Of a stretch of 64,000 bases of DNA, positions 32,884 to 41,023 are shown piece by piece (the first letter of the stretch is position 1; each line of letters begins with the position of its first letter). The stretch is from contig NZ_CP104011.1 in the NCBI RefSeq assembly GCF_025133575.1, forward strand, positions 4,782,965 to 4,846,964, read 5' to 3'. A program made the position numbers and the translations under genes. The notes beneath the pieces were generated by a model that was given only the letters and a program-made list of their open reading frames with translations, ran no database searches and was not told where the DNA came from. The DNA is from Pseudomonas sp. GCEP-101 (lineage in GTDB: Bacteria; Pseudomonadota; Gammaproteobacteria; Pseudomonadales; Pseudomonadaceae).

Positions 32884-32986
32884 GGTGGTTCTCCTGCTAC
32901 GGGATGGGTTGGCGGGCACGGGGCCCACCCTGGAGTCCGTCGCCCCGCCAGGCGTGGCGACGAAAAAGGCGCCGGGGAACGACGCG

Positions 32987-33364
32987 TCAGGCGCGCAGTT
33001 CCTGGCGCACGCCAGCCAGGCGGCGCAGGCGGTCGCCGGCGACCACGATCTTGCGCTGGCGATGCTTGCCGTGGCCGGGCTGGAAGGTCGGCAGCGGGAT
33101 GCGCTTGGTGAACACGTCCACCTGTTCTTCCGGCAGCGGGCCGCACTCGAGGATCAGGTCGCGTTTGATGCGGCCGATCAGGTCGTCCAGCAACTGCTGG
33201 TGCTGCAGGTCCTGGCGGGTAATGACGCGGTCGAACAGATGCTCGCCGGCCTGGTTGCGGAAGGAACAGAGCAGGGCCTTGTCCGGGCGCTGGGAGAAGC
33301 TGATCGCGTACTCGGGCAGGGATTGGCAGATCAGTTCACGGGTGGTCTCGAAGTCGCGTGGCAT
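32987..33364 (-). CDS. Hypothetical 125-aa protein
   Basis: MPRDFETTRELICQSLPEYA... is soluble and basic at the C-terminus (TFQPGHGKHRQRKIVVAGDRLRRL). AAGGAGGACCCCGCC precedes the ATG. No domain recognised. It lies 103 nt upstream of the KGG gene on the same strand, so the two may be co-transcribed. Confidence 0.6.
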   Translation of the reverse strand: MPRDFETTRELICQSLPEYAISFSQRPDKALLCSFRNQAGEHLFDRVITRQDLQHQQLLDDLIGRIKRDLILECGPLPEEQVDVFTKRIPLPTFQPGHGKHRQRKIVVAGDRLRRLAGVRQELRA

Positions 33365-33575
33365 GGGCGGGGTCCTCCTTGTTGGTACCTTTTAAGGGAG
33401 CAACCCGCGGGCCAGCGCAAATGCGCGCTAAGTCATTGATCTGTCGTTTGAGGCGTTTGAAAAATGCACGCGAAGGGCCGTTCTGACCGTGCATTCTGCT
33501 ACTGGCGAAATGCTAAGCGAAGCGGCTAGCACGCGGGTTTGCGGGCTCCATTCATCGTTGGCGGCGAAACAAGTT

Positions 33576-33602
33576 GAACGTCGAGGGCAGCCATTTTTCA
33601 GA
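33576..33602 (+). promoter_or_regulatory. ECF (AlgU-like) promoter candidate for the KGG protein
   Basis: GAACGT-N16-TCAGA, 69 nt before the ATG at 33667. The 302-nt gap 33365-33666 otherwise shows no gene. Confidence 0.5.
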
Positions 33603-33666
33603 CCCGGTGTAAGGCATCGATTTCTCGACCTTGCATCGTCATCAACTGCCTAGCGAGGTAATCACC

Positions 33667-33837
33667 ATGACTACCAACAAGAACCCCGGCAACTTTGCCA
33701 ACGACAAGGAGAAGGCCAGCGAAGCAGGGAAGAAGGGCGGCCAGAACAGCGGCGGCAACTTCGCCAATGACCGCGAAAAAGCCTCTGAAGCCGGGCGCAA
33801 GGGCGGCCAGCACAGCCATGGCGGCGGTCGCAGCTGA
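33667..33837 (+). CDS. KGG-repeat stress protein, paralogue of 32710-32883
   Basis: A 56-aa protein with two GNFANDxEKASEAGxKGGQ repeats and a His/Gly-rich tail. It is very similar in plan to the minus-strand KGG protein 0.8 kb away. The ribosome-binding site (GAGGTAATCACC) is moderate. A CTCCCGCC/GGCGGGAG hairpin at 33876-33903 may end its transcript. Confidence 0.85.
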   Translation: MTTNKNPGNFANDKEKASEAGKKGGQNSGGNFANDREKASEAGRKGGQHSHGGGRS

Positions 33838-33956
33838 GCCAGCTCGGTGAGCAGTCCATGACTGCCAGGACCGTGCTCCCGCCGGGCTTGCGCCTGGCGG
33901 GAGCCACGCGCCCGACCACCCCGGTCGGGCCGCGCTCGCAGAACGGGAGAATGCCC

Positions 33957-34328
33957 ATGACCCATCGAATACTGTGCAGGCCGGGGGCTGCCCGGCCCAA
34001 GCGCCTGGTCGCGGCCATGCAGGTGCTGGGGGTGGCCGCCAGCCTCGGGCTGCTATCGGCCAACCTGGCCCTGGCCGAGTCGCCGCAACCCAAGAGCAAC
34101 GAACCCACCCAGGACATGCCGCGCGGCCAATCCTCCGGCAGCGCCAACCCGCAGAACCTGAAGACCCACCGCGACCCGCACGGCGACGTGCGCACCGAGG
34201 ATGGCAGGAAGGTCCGCCCGGACAATGGCGACAGCAACAACCGCCAGCAGCGGGATGACTCCCCGGAGCATTCCCACCCCGGTGGCGCCAGCGACCCTTC
34301 CAGCGATCCCGGCAGCACCGAGCCCTAG
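33957..34328 (+). CDS. Small secreted hydrophilic protein
   Basis: A 123-aa protein. An unusually long N-terminal region (about 40 residues, Arg-rich then VLGVAASLGLLSANLALA) ends in a probable signal-peptidase site. The mature part is disordered-looking, with many Asn, Gln, Asp, Pro and His (DNGDSNNRQQRDDSPEHSHP). GGGAGA lies 7 nt before the ATG at 33957; an ATG six bases earlier is possible. It is similar in plan to the protein at 18877. Confidence 0.6.
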   Translation: MTHRILCRPGAARPKRLVAAMQVLGVAASLGLLSANLALAESPQPKSNEPTQDMPRGQSSGSANPQNLKTHRDPHGDVRTEDGRKVRPDNGDSNNRQQRDDSPEHSHPGGASDPSSDPGSTEP

Positions 34329-34385
34329 CGGCCGCAGCGCCGGCGCGCCAGTGAAGGCCCCACCCACACCACGAGGAACACGCAG

Positions 34386-34637
34386 ATGAACATGATGCAG
34401 ATCGCCGGGCTGTTCGAGAACTTCATTCCCAGCTACGCCTGCCGCGCCACGTCCGCGGCACAGGGGTTCATCACCCTGCAGTTCGACAGCCGCGTCACCC
34501 GCGGCACGCAATTCACCCTGCGCGGCATCAGCCTGGAACGCGTCGCCGACGAGCGCGCCATCCACCTGCTCAGCCAGACGCTGAGCGACGAATTCGCCCT
34601 GGTGCGCGCCGGGATGCACCGGCAGCCGCGCTTCTGA
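34386..34637 (+). CDS. Small protein, possibly DUF1652-like
   Basis: An 83-aa protein starting MNMMQIAGLFENFIPSYACRAT. The layout (N-terminal helix, short Cys-containing strand, VTRGTQFTLRGISLERVADERAIHLLSQTLSDE) resembles DUF1652, including the GIS...RAI..L segment. GAGGAACACGCAG precedes the ATG. The function is unknown. It is probably co-transcribed with the 76-aa gene 32 nt downstream. Confidence 0.6.
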   Translation: MNMMQIAGLFENFIPSYACRATSAAQGFITLQFDSRVTRGTQFTLRGISLERVADERAIHLLSQTLSDEFALVRAGMHRQPRF

Positions 34638-34669
34638 GTGCGGGCCCGCCGCAGCCAAAGGAGAGACCG

Positions 34670-34900
34670 ATGACCGAATGGGTAATCAGCTACCAGAAGG
34701 ACAACAACACCAGCACCCTGGACATGAGCCACGCCACGCGGCCCACCATCGAGGAGGCGACGGCCTTCCTGCTGGAGTGGGCCCGGCAGCACCTGCCGGC
34801 GGGCGAGTACGGCGCCGCGCGCGACCAGCACGGCGATGCTGCCAGTGGCGAACTGCTGCGCCGCTACGGCGTGACCCTCAGCGGCATCGCGGAAAAGTGA
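34670..34900 (+). CDS. Hypothetical 76-aa protein
   Basis: MTEWVISYQKDNNTSTLDMS... has AAAGGAGAGACCG before the ATG. It is predicted alpha/beta, with no recognised motif. It ends 28 nt from the convergent RND pump gene. Confidence 0.6.
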   Translation: MTEWVISYQKDNNTSTLDMSHATRPTIEEATAFLLEWARQHLPAGEYGAARDQHGDAASGELLRRYGVTLSGIAEK

Positions 34901-34928
34901 CGCGCCGCCGCTGAGGCATCGGCGCCGC

Positions 34929-37900
34929 TCAGTCCTCGCGGATGCGGTACCAGGTGACGTACAGCGCCGGCAGGAAGAACAGCGTCAGCAGGGTGGCGGC
35001 GACGATCCCGCCGATCATGGCGAAGGCCATCGGCCCCCAGAAGACCTCCCGCGCGATGGGGATCATCCCCAGGCTGGCCGCCGCGGCGGTGAGCAGGATC
35101 GGCCGGGTGCGGTGGTGGGTCGCCTCGATCACCGCCTTCCACGGCGAGCGGCCCTCGGCCTCGAAGGCGTCGATCTGGGTCACCAGGATCACCGAGTTGC
35201 GGATGATGATGCCGATCAGCGCGAGAATGCCGAGGATCGCCACGAACCCCATCGGCGTGCCGGTGGGCAGCAGGGCGGCGACCACGCCGATCAGCCCCAG
35301 CGGCGCCACGCTGGCCACCAGCAGGGTCTTCTGCACGCTCTGCAGCTGGATCATCAGGAAGGTCGCCATGAGGAACAGCATCAGCGGCACCACCTGGCCG
35401 ATCGGCCCCTGGGCCTTGCCGCTTTCCTCCACCGTGCCGCCGGTGGCGAGCTTGTAGTTGGGCGGCAGCTGGCTGGCGAATTTCTCGATCTCGGGTTTCA
35501 GCACCTTGACCAGGTCCGGCGGCTGGATGTCGTCGGTGATGCTCGCCTTGAGGGTGATGGTCGGCTTGCGGTCACGCCGCCACACCAGCGGCTGCTCCAG
35601 TTCGTAGCCGACGCGGGCGAAGGCTTTCAGCGGGATCGAGGTGCCGCTGGCGTTGACCATCTGCAGGTTCTCGAGGGTTTCCGGCGAGCTGCGTTCGGCG
35701 CGTTCCGAGCGGCCGACCACGTTGATCAGGAAGATGTTGTCGCGCACCTGGGTCACGGTGGTGCCGGTCACCACGCTGTTGAGCATCTGCGCCACGTCTT
35801 CGGAGCCCAGCCCCAGCTGGCGCAGCTTGTCCTGGGCGATCTCGATGCGCAGCACCTTACCCGGCTCGTTCCAGTCGTAGATGATCTCGCCGATGTGCGC
35901 GTTGCCGTCCAGCACCCCGGCCAGCTGCATGGCGTAGTCGCGCACCTTGTCCACGTCCGGGCCGCTGATGCGGTACTGGATCGGCCGGCCCACCGGCGGG
36001 CCCATCTCCAGCGGCTGCACGTAGGTGCTGATGCCGACGAAGTCGCGGCGCAGGTGCTCCCGGAGGCGACCGGCGAGGCGCTCGCGGGCCTCCAGGTCCT
36101 TGGCGACGATCACCAGCTGGCCGTAGAAGGGGTTCTGCAGTTGCTGGTCCAGCGGCAGGTAGAAGCGGATGGCGCCCTGGCCGATGTAGGAACTCCAGCG
36201 GGCGACGTCCTCGTCGTCCTTGAGCTGCGCTTCGACCTTGTCCATCACCCGGCGGGTTTCGTCGATGCTGCTGTTCTGCGGCAGGTTGAGGTCCACCAGC
36301 AGCTCGGGACGGTCGGAGGAGGGGAAGAACTGCTGCTGGACGTACTGCAGCAGGTACAGCGAGACGCCCAGCAGCGCCACGGTGAAGACGATGGTCAGCA
36401 CATTGCGCCGCATGGCGCGCTGCAGCCAGGTATCGAAGAAGTCGAACAGCCGGCTCTGCTTCTCCTCGTGCTGCTTGAGCGTCTTGGGCAGTACGTGCAG
36501 GGCGATCACCGGGGCGAACAGCACGGCGACGATCCAGGAGAGGATCAACGCCACGGCGATCACCGCGAACAGGGTGAAGGTGTATTCGCCGGCCGAGCTG
36601 GCGTTGAGGCCGATGGGCACGAAGCCGGCGATGGTCACCAGGGTGCCGGTGAGCATCGGGAAGGCGGTGGAGGTATAGGCGAAGGTCGCCGCCTCGTGCA
36701 GCGAGTCGCCCAGCTCCAGGCGGGTGACCATCATCTCCACGGTGATCATGGCGTCGTCCACCAGCAGGCCCAGGGCGATGATCAGCGCGCCGAGGGAAAT
36801 GCGCTGCATGGTGATGTCGGTGTATTCCATGAACACGAAGACCATCGCCAGCACCAGCGGGATCGAGCAGGCGACCACCAGGCCGGCGCGCACGCCGAGG
36901 CTGATGAAGCTGACGACCAGCACGATGACGATGGCCTCGAACAGCGCGCTGGTGAAACCGCCGACGGCTTTCTCCACCACCTCGGCCTGGTTCGACACGG
37001 TGTGCACGCCAACGCCCACCGGCAGCTCGCTGGTGATCTGCTCCATGCGCTGGCGCAGCGCTTCGCCGAACTGCTGGATGTTGCCGCCCTTGCGCATGGC
37101 CACGGCGAGGCCGATGGCCGGCTGGCCGTTGTAGCGGAACTGGGTGCTGGGCGGGTCGACATAGGTGCGCTGGATGTCCGCCAGGTCGGAGAGACGGTAG
37201 AAACGGTCGTTGACCCGCAGGTTGACCGCCGCCAGGTCCGCCTCGGAGCGGAACTCGCTGCTGGTGCGCACCGAGATGCGCTCCGGGCCGGCCTCGATCA
37301 CGCCCGAGGGCGTTACCGCGTTCTGCTGCTGCAGGCTCTCCAGCACCTGGCGCTGGTCGATGCCCAGGGCGGCCAGCTTGCGGGTGGAGAAGTTCAGGTA
37401 GATGACTTCGTCCTGGGCGCCGATCAGCTCGACCTTGCCCAGGTTCTCCACGCTGCGGATGTCCAGCCGCGCCTTTTCCACGTAGTCGCGCAGCTGGCGG
37501 AAGCTCAGGCCGTCCGCGGTAAAGGCATAGACGCTGCCGAACACGTCGCCGAACTCGTCGTTGAACGCCGGCCCCTGCAGGCCCTGGGGGAAGTCGCCCT
37601 TGATGTCGGTGATCTTCTTGCGTACCTGGTACCAGATGTCCGGGATCGCCTTGCCGCTGGTGGTGTCCTTCAGGTAGACGTAGACGGTCGCCTCGCCGGG
37701 CCGGGTGTAGCTTTTCACGTAGTCGAGGCTGTCCAGTTCCTCCAGCTTCTTCTCGATGCGGTCGGTGACCTGCAGCAGCGTGTCGTCCACCGTGGCGCCC
37801 GGCCAGCGCGCCTGGATCACCATGGTCTTGATGGTGAAGGACGGGTCTTCCTCGCGGCCGAGGTTGAAGTAGGAGAACACCCCCATCAGCAGCGACACGG

Positions 37901-37985
37901 CCATCAGGTACCAGACGAAGGACTGATGCCGCAGCGCCCATTCGGACAGGTTGAACCCGCTGTTTGGCTTGCCCTGTTCACTCAC
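34929..37985 (-). CDS. triC: RND efflux transporter, TriC-like
   Basis: A 1018-aa proton-driven inner-membrane pump of the HAE1/AcrB family. It has the two-fold repeat of TM1 plus a large periplasmic loop plus TM2-6. The proton-relay Asp pair is in LGLLVDDAMITVEMM, and the second half carries IIRNSVILVTQIDAFEAEGR. Two membrane fusion protein genes precede it. This is the distinctive organisation of P. aeruginosa TriABC, which pairs with the outer-membrane channel OpmH and exports triclosan and other substrates (family knowledge). The start is GTG, overlapping the stop of the second fusion protein (GTGA). No outer-membrane channel gene is adjacent, as expected for TriABC. Confidence 0.82.
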   Translation of the reverse strand: MSEQGKPNSGFNLSEWALRHQSFVWYLMAVSLLMGVFSYFNLGREEDPSFTIKTMVIQARWPGATVDDTLLQVTDRIEKKLEELDSLDYVKSYTRPGEATVYVYLKDTTSGKAIPDIWYQVRKKITDIKGDFPQGLQGPAFNDEFGDVFGSVYAFTADGLSFRQLRDYVEKARLDIRSVENLGKVELIGAQDEVIYLNFSTRKLAALGIDQRQVLESLQQQNAVTPSGVIEAGPERISVRTSSEFRSEADLAAVNLRVNDRFYRLSDLADIQRTYVDPPSTQFRYNGQPAIGLAVAMRKGGNIQQFGEALRQRMEQITSELPVGVGVHTVSNQAEVVEKAVGGFTSALFEAIVIVLVVSFISLGVRAGLVVACSIPLVLAMVFVFMEYTDITMQRISLGALIIALGLLVDDAMITVEMMVTRLELGDSLHEAATFAYTSTAFPMLTGTLVTIAGFVPIGLNASSAGEYTFTLFAVIAVALILSWIVAVLFAPVIALHVLPKTLKQHEEKQSRLFDFFDTWLQRAMRRNVLTIVFTVALLGVSLYLLQYVQQQFFPSSDRPELLVDLNLPQNSSIDETRRVMDKVEAQLKDDEDVARWSSYIGQGAIRFYLPLDQQLQNPFYGQLVIVAKDLEARERLAGRLREHLRRDFVGISTYVQPLEMGPPVGRPIQYRISGPDVDKVRDYAMQLAGVLDGNAHIGEIIYDWNEPGKVLRIEIAQDKLRQLGLGSEDVAQMLNSVVTGTTVTQVRDNIFLINVVGRSERAERSSPETLENLQMVNASGTSIPLKAFARVGYELEQPLVWRRDRKPTITLKASITDDIQPPDLVKVLKPEIEKFASQLPPNYKLATGGTVEESGKAQGPIGQVVPLMLFLMATFLMIQLQSVQKTLLVASVAPLGLIGVVAALLPTGTPMGFVAILGILALIGIIIRNSVILVTQIDAFEAEGRSPWKAVIEATHHRTRPILLTAAAASLGMIPIAREVFWGPMAFAMIGGIVAATLLTLFFLPALYVTWYRIRED

Positions 37986-39055
37986 GGTTGCGTCCCCTCG
38001 TCGATCCGGACCACCTGGCCCTCCTCAAGACTGTTCACGCCGGCGCTGACTACCCGCTCACCGTCCGCCAGGCCGCCGCCGACGATCACCTGGCCGTCGC
38101 GATGGCGCAGCACCTGGATCTCGCGGCGGTGCACCTGGCGACTCTGCGGGTCGATGACCCACACGCGGGCGGCTCCGGTGGCGGCGGTATCGCCGATCAG
38201 GGCGGTGGCCGGCAGGCGGCTGCGCGGCGCCACCTGGCTGGTGAGCAGCACGCTGACCGTGGTGCCGAGGTGGAAGCTGGGCGGCGCGTCGGCCAGGCTC
38301 AGGCGCAAGCGCCGGGTGCGGGTGGCGGCGTCGGCCTGGGGCGCCAGTTCGCGCACTGTGCCGGTGGTACGGTCCTGCGGGGCGAGCTGGGCGCTGACCT
38401 CGAAGCGCGCATCGGCGGGCAGCCGCTGCACCAGTTCGTCCGGCAGGTCGACCACCGCTTCCTTCACCTCGGGGCGCACCAGCGTCACCACCTCCTGGCC
38501 GGCCTGCACCACCTGCCCGGCCTCCGCGTGCCACTGGGTGATGACGCCGGCGAAGTCGCTGCGCAGCTGGGTGTAGCCCAACTGGTCTTTGGCGCGGTCG
38601 GTGGCGGAGCGCGCCTGGTCGAGGGTGGCGCGGCTGGTTTTCAGCCGCGTGCGGGCGCGGTCGAGATTGGCCTGGGCGCCCACGCCTCGGGCGAGCAGTT
38701 CGCTTTGCCGGCGTTCGTCGGCCTGGGCGTCAAGCCACTCGGCCTCGGCGCGGGAGGCGTCGCCCTGGGCGCTGAGCAAGGTGTTCTGCTGGTCGGTGGG
38801 ATCGAGGGTGGCGAGCAGCGTGTCCTTCTCCACGCGGTCGCCGACGTCCTGCTTGCGCGCGGCGATGCGGCCATTGGTGCGAAAGCCGAGGGTGGTCTCG
38901 TAGCGCGCCTGGATGCTGCCGGCGAAGCGGCCGACCTGGCGCACGTCGTCGGCCTTCACGGTGACATAGAGCACCGGTCGCGGCGGCGGTGCCTCCGGTT
39001 CCTTCGAACAGGCGGCGAGGGTGATGGCCAGCACGGCGAGCAACGCGTGCTTCAT
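37982..39055 (-). CDS. triB: RND membrane fusion lipoprotein, TriB-like
   Basis: A 357-aa periplasmic adaptor. The lipobox LAITLAACSKEP directs lipid anchoring at Cys16. Barrel-sandwich (GRIAARKQDVGDRVEKDTLLATLDP), helical hairpin (residues about 90-165) and C-terminal domains follow the usual order. GGAGGTGCGCCC precedes the ATG. The start overlaps the stop of the first adaptor gene, and its stop overlaps the pump start, so all three are translationally coupled. Both adaptors are needed in TriABC (family knowledge). Confidence 0.82.
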   Translation of the reverse strand: MKHALLAVLAITLAACSKEPEAPPPRPVLYVTVKADDVRQVGRFAGSIQARYETTLGFRTNGRIAARKQDVGDRVEKDTLLATLDPTDQQNTLLSAQGDASRAEAEWLDAQADERRQSELLARGVGAQANLDRARTRLKTSRATLDQARSATDRAKDQLGYTQLRSDFAGVITQWHAEAGQVVQAGQEVVTLVRPEVKEAVVDLPDELVQRLPADARFEVSAQLAPQDRTTGTVRELAPQADAATRTRRLRLSLADAPPSFHLGTTVSVLLTSQVAPRSRLPATALIGDTAATGAARVWVIDPQSRQVHRREIQVLRHRDGQVIVGGGLADGERVVSAGVNSLEEGQVVRIDEGTQP

Positions 39056-40194
39056 GGGCGCACCTCCGTCCGTCGAGCCTGGGTGCGAGGCTCGGCCTGG
39101 GCGCTGCTGTCTACTGGCTCGGCGCCTTCCTCCGGCCGGGCGACCTCGACTTTCTGGTTCGGATGCAGCAGTTGGCCGCCCGCCACGATCACCCGCTGCC
39201 CGGCGTGCAGCCCTTCGCCGATCATGACCTGCTCGCGGGCGAAGCTGACCTGGCCGACGGGCGCAAGCTGCGCGCGATCCTGATCGTCCAGCACCCACAC
39301 GGCGGGCGACTTGTCTTGCTTGAACAGGGCGGACCAGGGCAGCACCACGCGGGGCTGGGGTGTCTGCGGCAGTTCGGCGCCCACCACTGCGCCCAGGCCC
39401 ATGGCGGCGGGCACCGGGTCGAGGCCGACCTTGACCTTCAGTGTGCCGCTGCGCGCATCCACGGTCGGGGTGACTTCGCGCACGCGGCCGGTGACCTTTA
39501 CCTTCGGGTCGGACAGCAGGTACACGGCCACCGGCTGGTCGGCCTGCGGGTCCTGGAACAGCGATTCGTAGACGTTGAACACCGCGTCGCGCTCGCCGTC
39601 GCGGGCGAGGGTGAAGATCGGCATGGTCGCCTGCACCACCTGGCCGACCTCGCCGCTGCGCTGGGTGATCACGCCATCGGCCGACGCCTTGAGTTCGGTG
39701 TAGGAGAGCTGGTCGTTGGCCGACGCCAACTGCGCACGGGCCGCCGCCAGCGAACTCTGCGCGGCGCGCAGTTCGGCCTGGGCGCGGTCGTATTCGCTGC
39801 GGCTGGTGTAGCCCTTGGGCAGCAGCTTTTCCTGACGCTGGAAGCCCACCTGGGCCAGGCGCAACCGCGCCTGTTCGGCAGCCACCGCGGCGCGGGCGTT
39901 CTCCACCTGGGTGCGCAGGTCCTGCGGGTCGAGGCGGGCCAGCACCTGGCCGGCCTTCACGGCATCGCCCACGTCAGCGCGGCGTTCGACGATCTTGCCG
40001 CCGACGCGGAAGGCCTGCTGCGCTTCGACCCGTGCCTGGATATCGCCCACCACGCTGGGGCGCGCGGCATAGTCGCGGGTGCTCACCTCGCGTACCAGCA
40101 CGCGCGGCAGGTGCTCGGCCGGCTTGTCCTGGCCGCAGCCGGCCAGCGTGAGCGCCATCAGAAAGAAAGCCAGCCCCGGCGTTCTCGTCGTCAT
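39052..40194 (-). CDS. triA: RND membrane fusion lipoprotein, TriA-like
   Basis: A 380-aa periplasmic adaptor with lipobox LTLAGCGQD (Cys20). The lipoyl-like motif is GGKIVERRADVGDAVKAGQVLARLDP and DGVITQRSGEVGQVVQ. The tail is extended and polar (EPVDSSAQAEPRTQARR). It is the first gene of the triABC-like operon. GGGGAAATGG precedes the ATG. An ECF-like box lies 55 nt upstream. Confidence 0.82.
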   Translation of the reverse strand: MTTRTPGLAFFLMALTLAGCGQDKPAEHLPRVLVREVSTRDYAARPSVVGDIQARVEAQQAFRVGGKIVERRADVGDAVKAGQVLARLDPQDLRTQVENARAAVAAEQARLRLAQVGFQRQEKLLPKGYTSRSEYDRAQAELRAAQSSLAAARAQLASANDQLSYTELKASADGVITQRSGEVGQVVQATMPIFTLARDGERDAVFNVYESLFQDPQADQPVAVYLLSDPKVKVTGRVREVTPTVDARSGTLKVKVGLDPVPAAMGLGAVVGAELPQTPQPRVVLPWSALFKQDKSPAVWVLDDQDRAQLAPVGQVSFAREQVMIGEGLHAGQRVIVAGGQLLHPNQKVEVARPEEGAEPVDSSAQAEPRTQARRTEVRP

Positions 40195-40244
40195 CCATTT
40201 CCCCCTGGTGCAGATCGCGCGCGGGCAAGCGCAGCGATACGAAC

Positions 40245-40272
40245 TGTGAGTGGGGCGACGGCGGGAACGTTC
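40245..40272 (-). promoter_or_regulatory. ECF-like promoter candidate for triABC
   Basis: Minus strand GAACGT-N17-TCACA, -10 starting 55 nt before the ATG at 40194. Confidence 0.4.
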
Positions 40273-40417
40273 AACTCAATGTGGGGCAGGCGAGGGCGAT
40301 TCGGGGCCGATCTGCTGCGAACGCGGCGGTTCTGGCGCTTACTGTTGCTCGCTCCTGTGGAGGAGCAACGGATACTCCGTGTGGGATTTCCTCCCTGAAG
40401 GAAGCGGCTCTGCATGT

Positions 40418-40548
40418 TGTAGGAGCGGGCCATGCCCGCGAAATCCCGCGCGGCGGAAGGGGAGTTCACCGGCAGACACCAACATCGGCCGCTGATTGAC
40501 AGGAGCGCCTGCCGGGCGCCATCGCGGGCATGGCCCGCTCCTACAGGG
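40418..40548. repeat. REPIN-like doublet, second copy
   Basis: TGTAGGAGCGGGCCATGCCC from 40418 and its reverse complement ending near 40548 repeat the arrangement at 5368-5476, with a different centre. It occupies most of the 411-nt gap 40195-40605; no gene is seen there. Confidence 0.8.
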
Positions 40549-40605
40549 GGCGGACTCATCCAGGCAACGCGGGACGCCAGGGTTGGCCTGGCACAGCGGG
40601 GTACG

Positions 40606-40860
40606 TCAGGAAGGGACACTCACCAGGCGGAACAAGGCGCGGCCGTCCAGCCATTGGGCATGGCCGCGGGCGTCGATCTCGCCGATGCATTCGCCCAGGT
40701 CCTGGCCATCGAGTTCGATGAACAGGTGGTTGGCATAGACGCGAAAGCGATCCGGGCTGCTGAGCAATTCGACCCGGCCATTGTGCAGCACGCCGATGCG
40801 CCGGCCGACACCGCCAGGAGTGAACAGCTCGTAGGTGCCTTTGCTGAAAAGCGGGGCCAC
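40606..40860 (-). CDS. Hypothetical 84-aa protein
   Basis: Small soluble, probably beta-rich protein (FRVYANHLFIELDGQDLGECIGEIDARGHAQW). The start is taken as GTG at 40860 because GGAGG lies just upstream; an in-frame ATG further upstream lacks a ribosome-binding site. No family recognised. It is divergent from the DUF748 gene. Confidence 0.6.
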   Translation of the reverse strand: MAPLFSKGTYELFTPGGVGRRIGVLHNGRVELLSSPDRFRVYANHLFIELDGQDLGECIGEIDARGHAQWLDGRALFRLVSVPS

Positions 40861-40970
40861 GTGACCTCCGTGGATGTGATGCCAGGGCCTGACTAAAGCA
40901 CAAAATGATGGCATTTGAATATCATCTGCCGCCGCAGCGTTGTCGCACCGATGCGCTCGGCGTTTCCCCT

Positions 40971-40998
40971 GAACTCCCGTGGCGCCCCGCCAGTCCAC
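40971..40998 (+). promoter_or_regulatory. ECF-like promoter candidate for the DUF748 gene
   Basis: GAACTC-N17-TCCAC, -10 starting 30 nt before the ATG at 41024. Confidence 0.5.
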
Positions 40999-41023
40999 AG
41001 CCAGAGAACCTTAGGAGGCGGGG

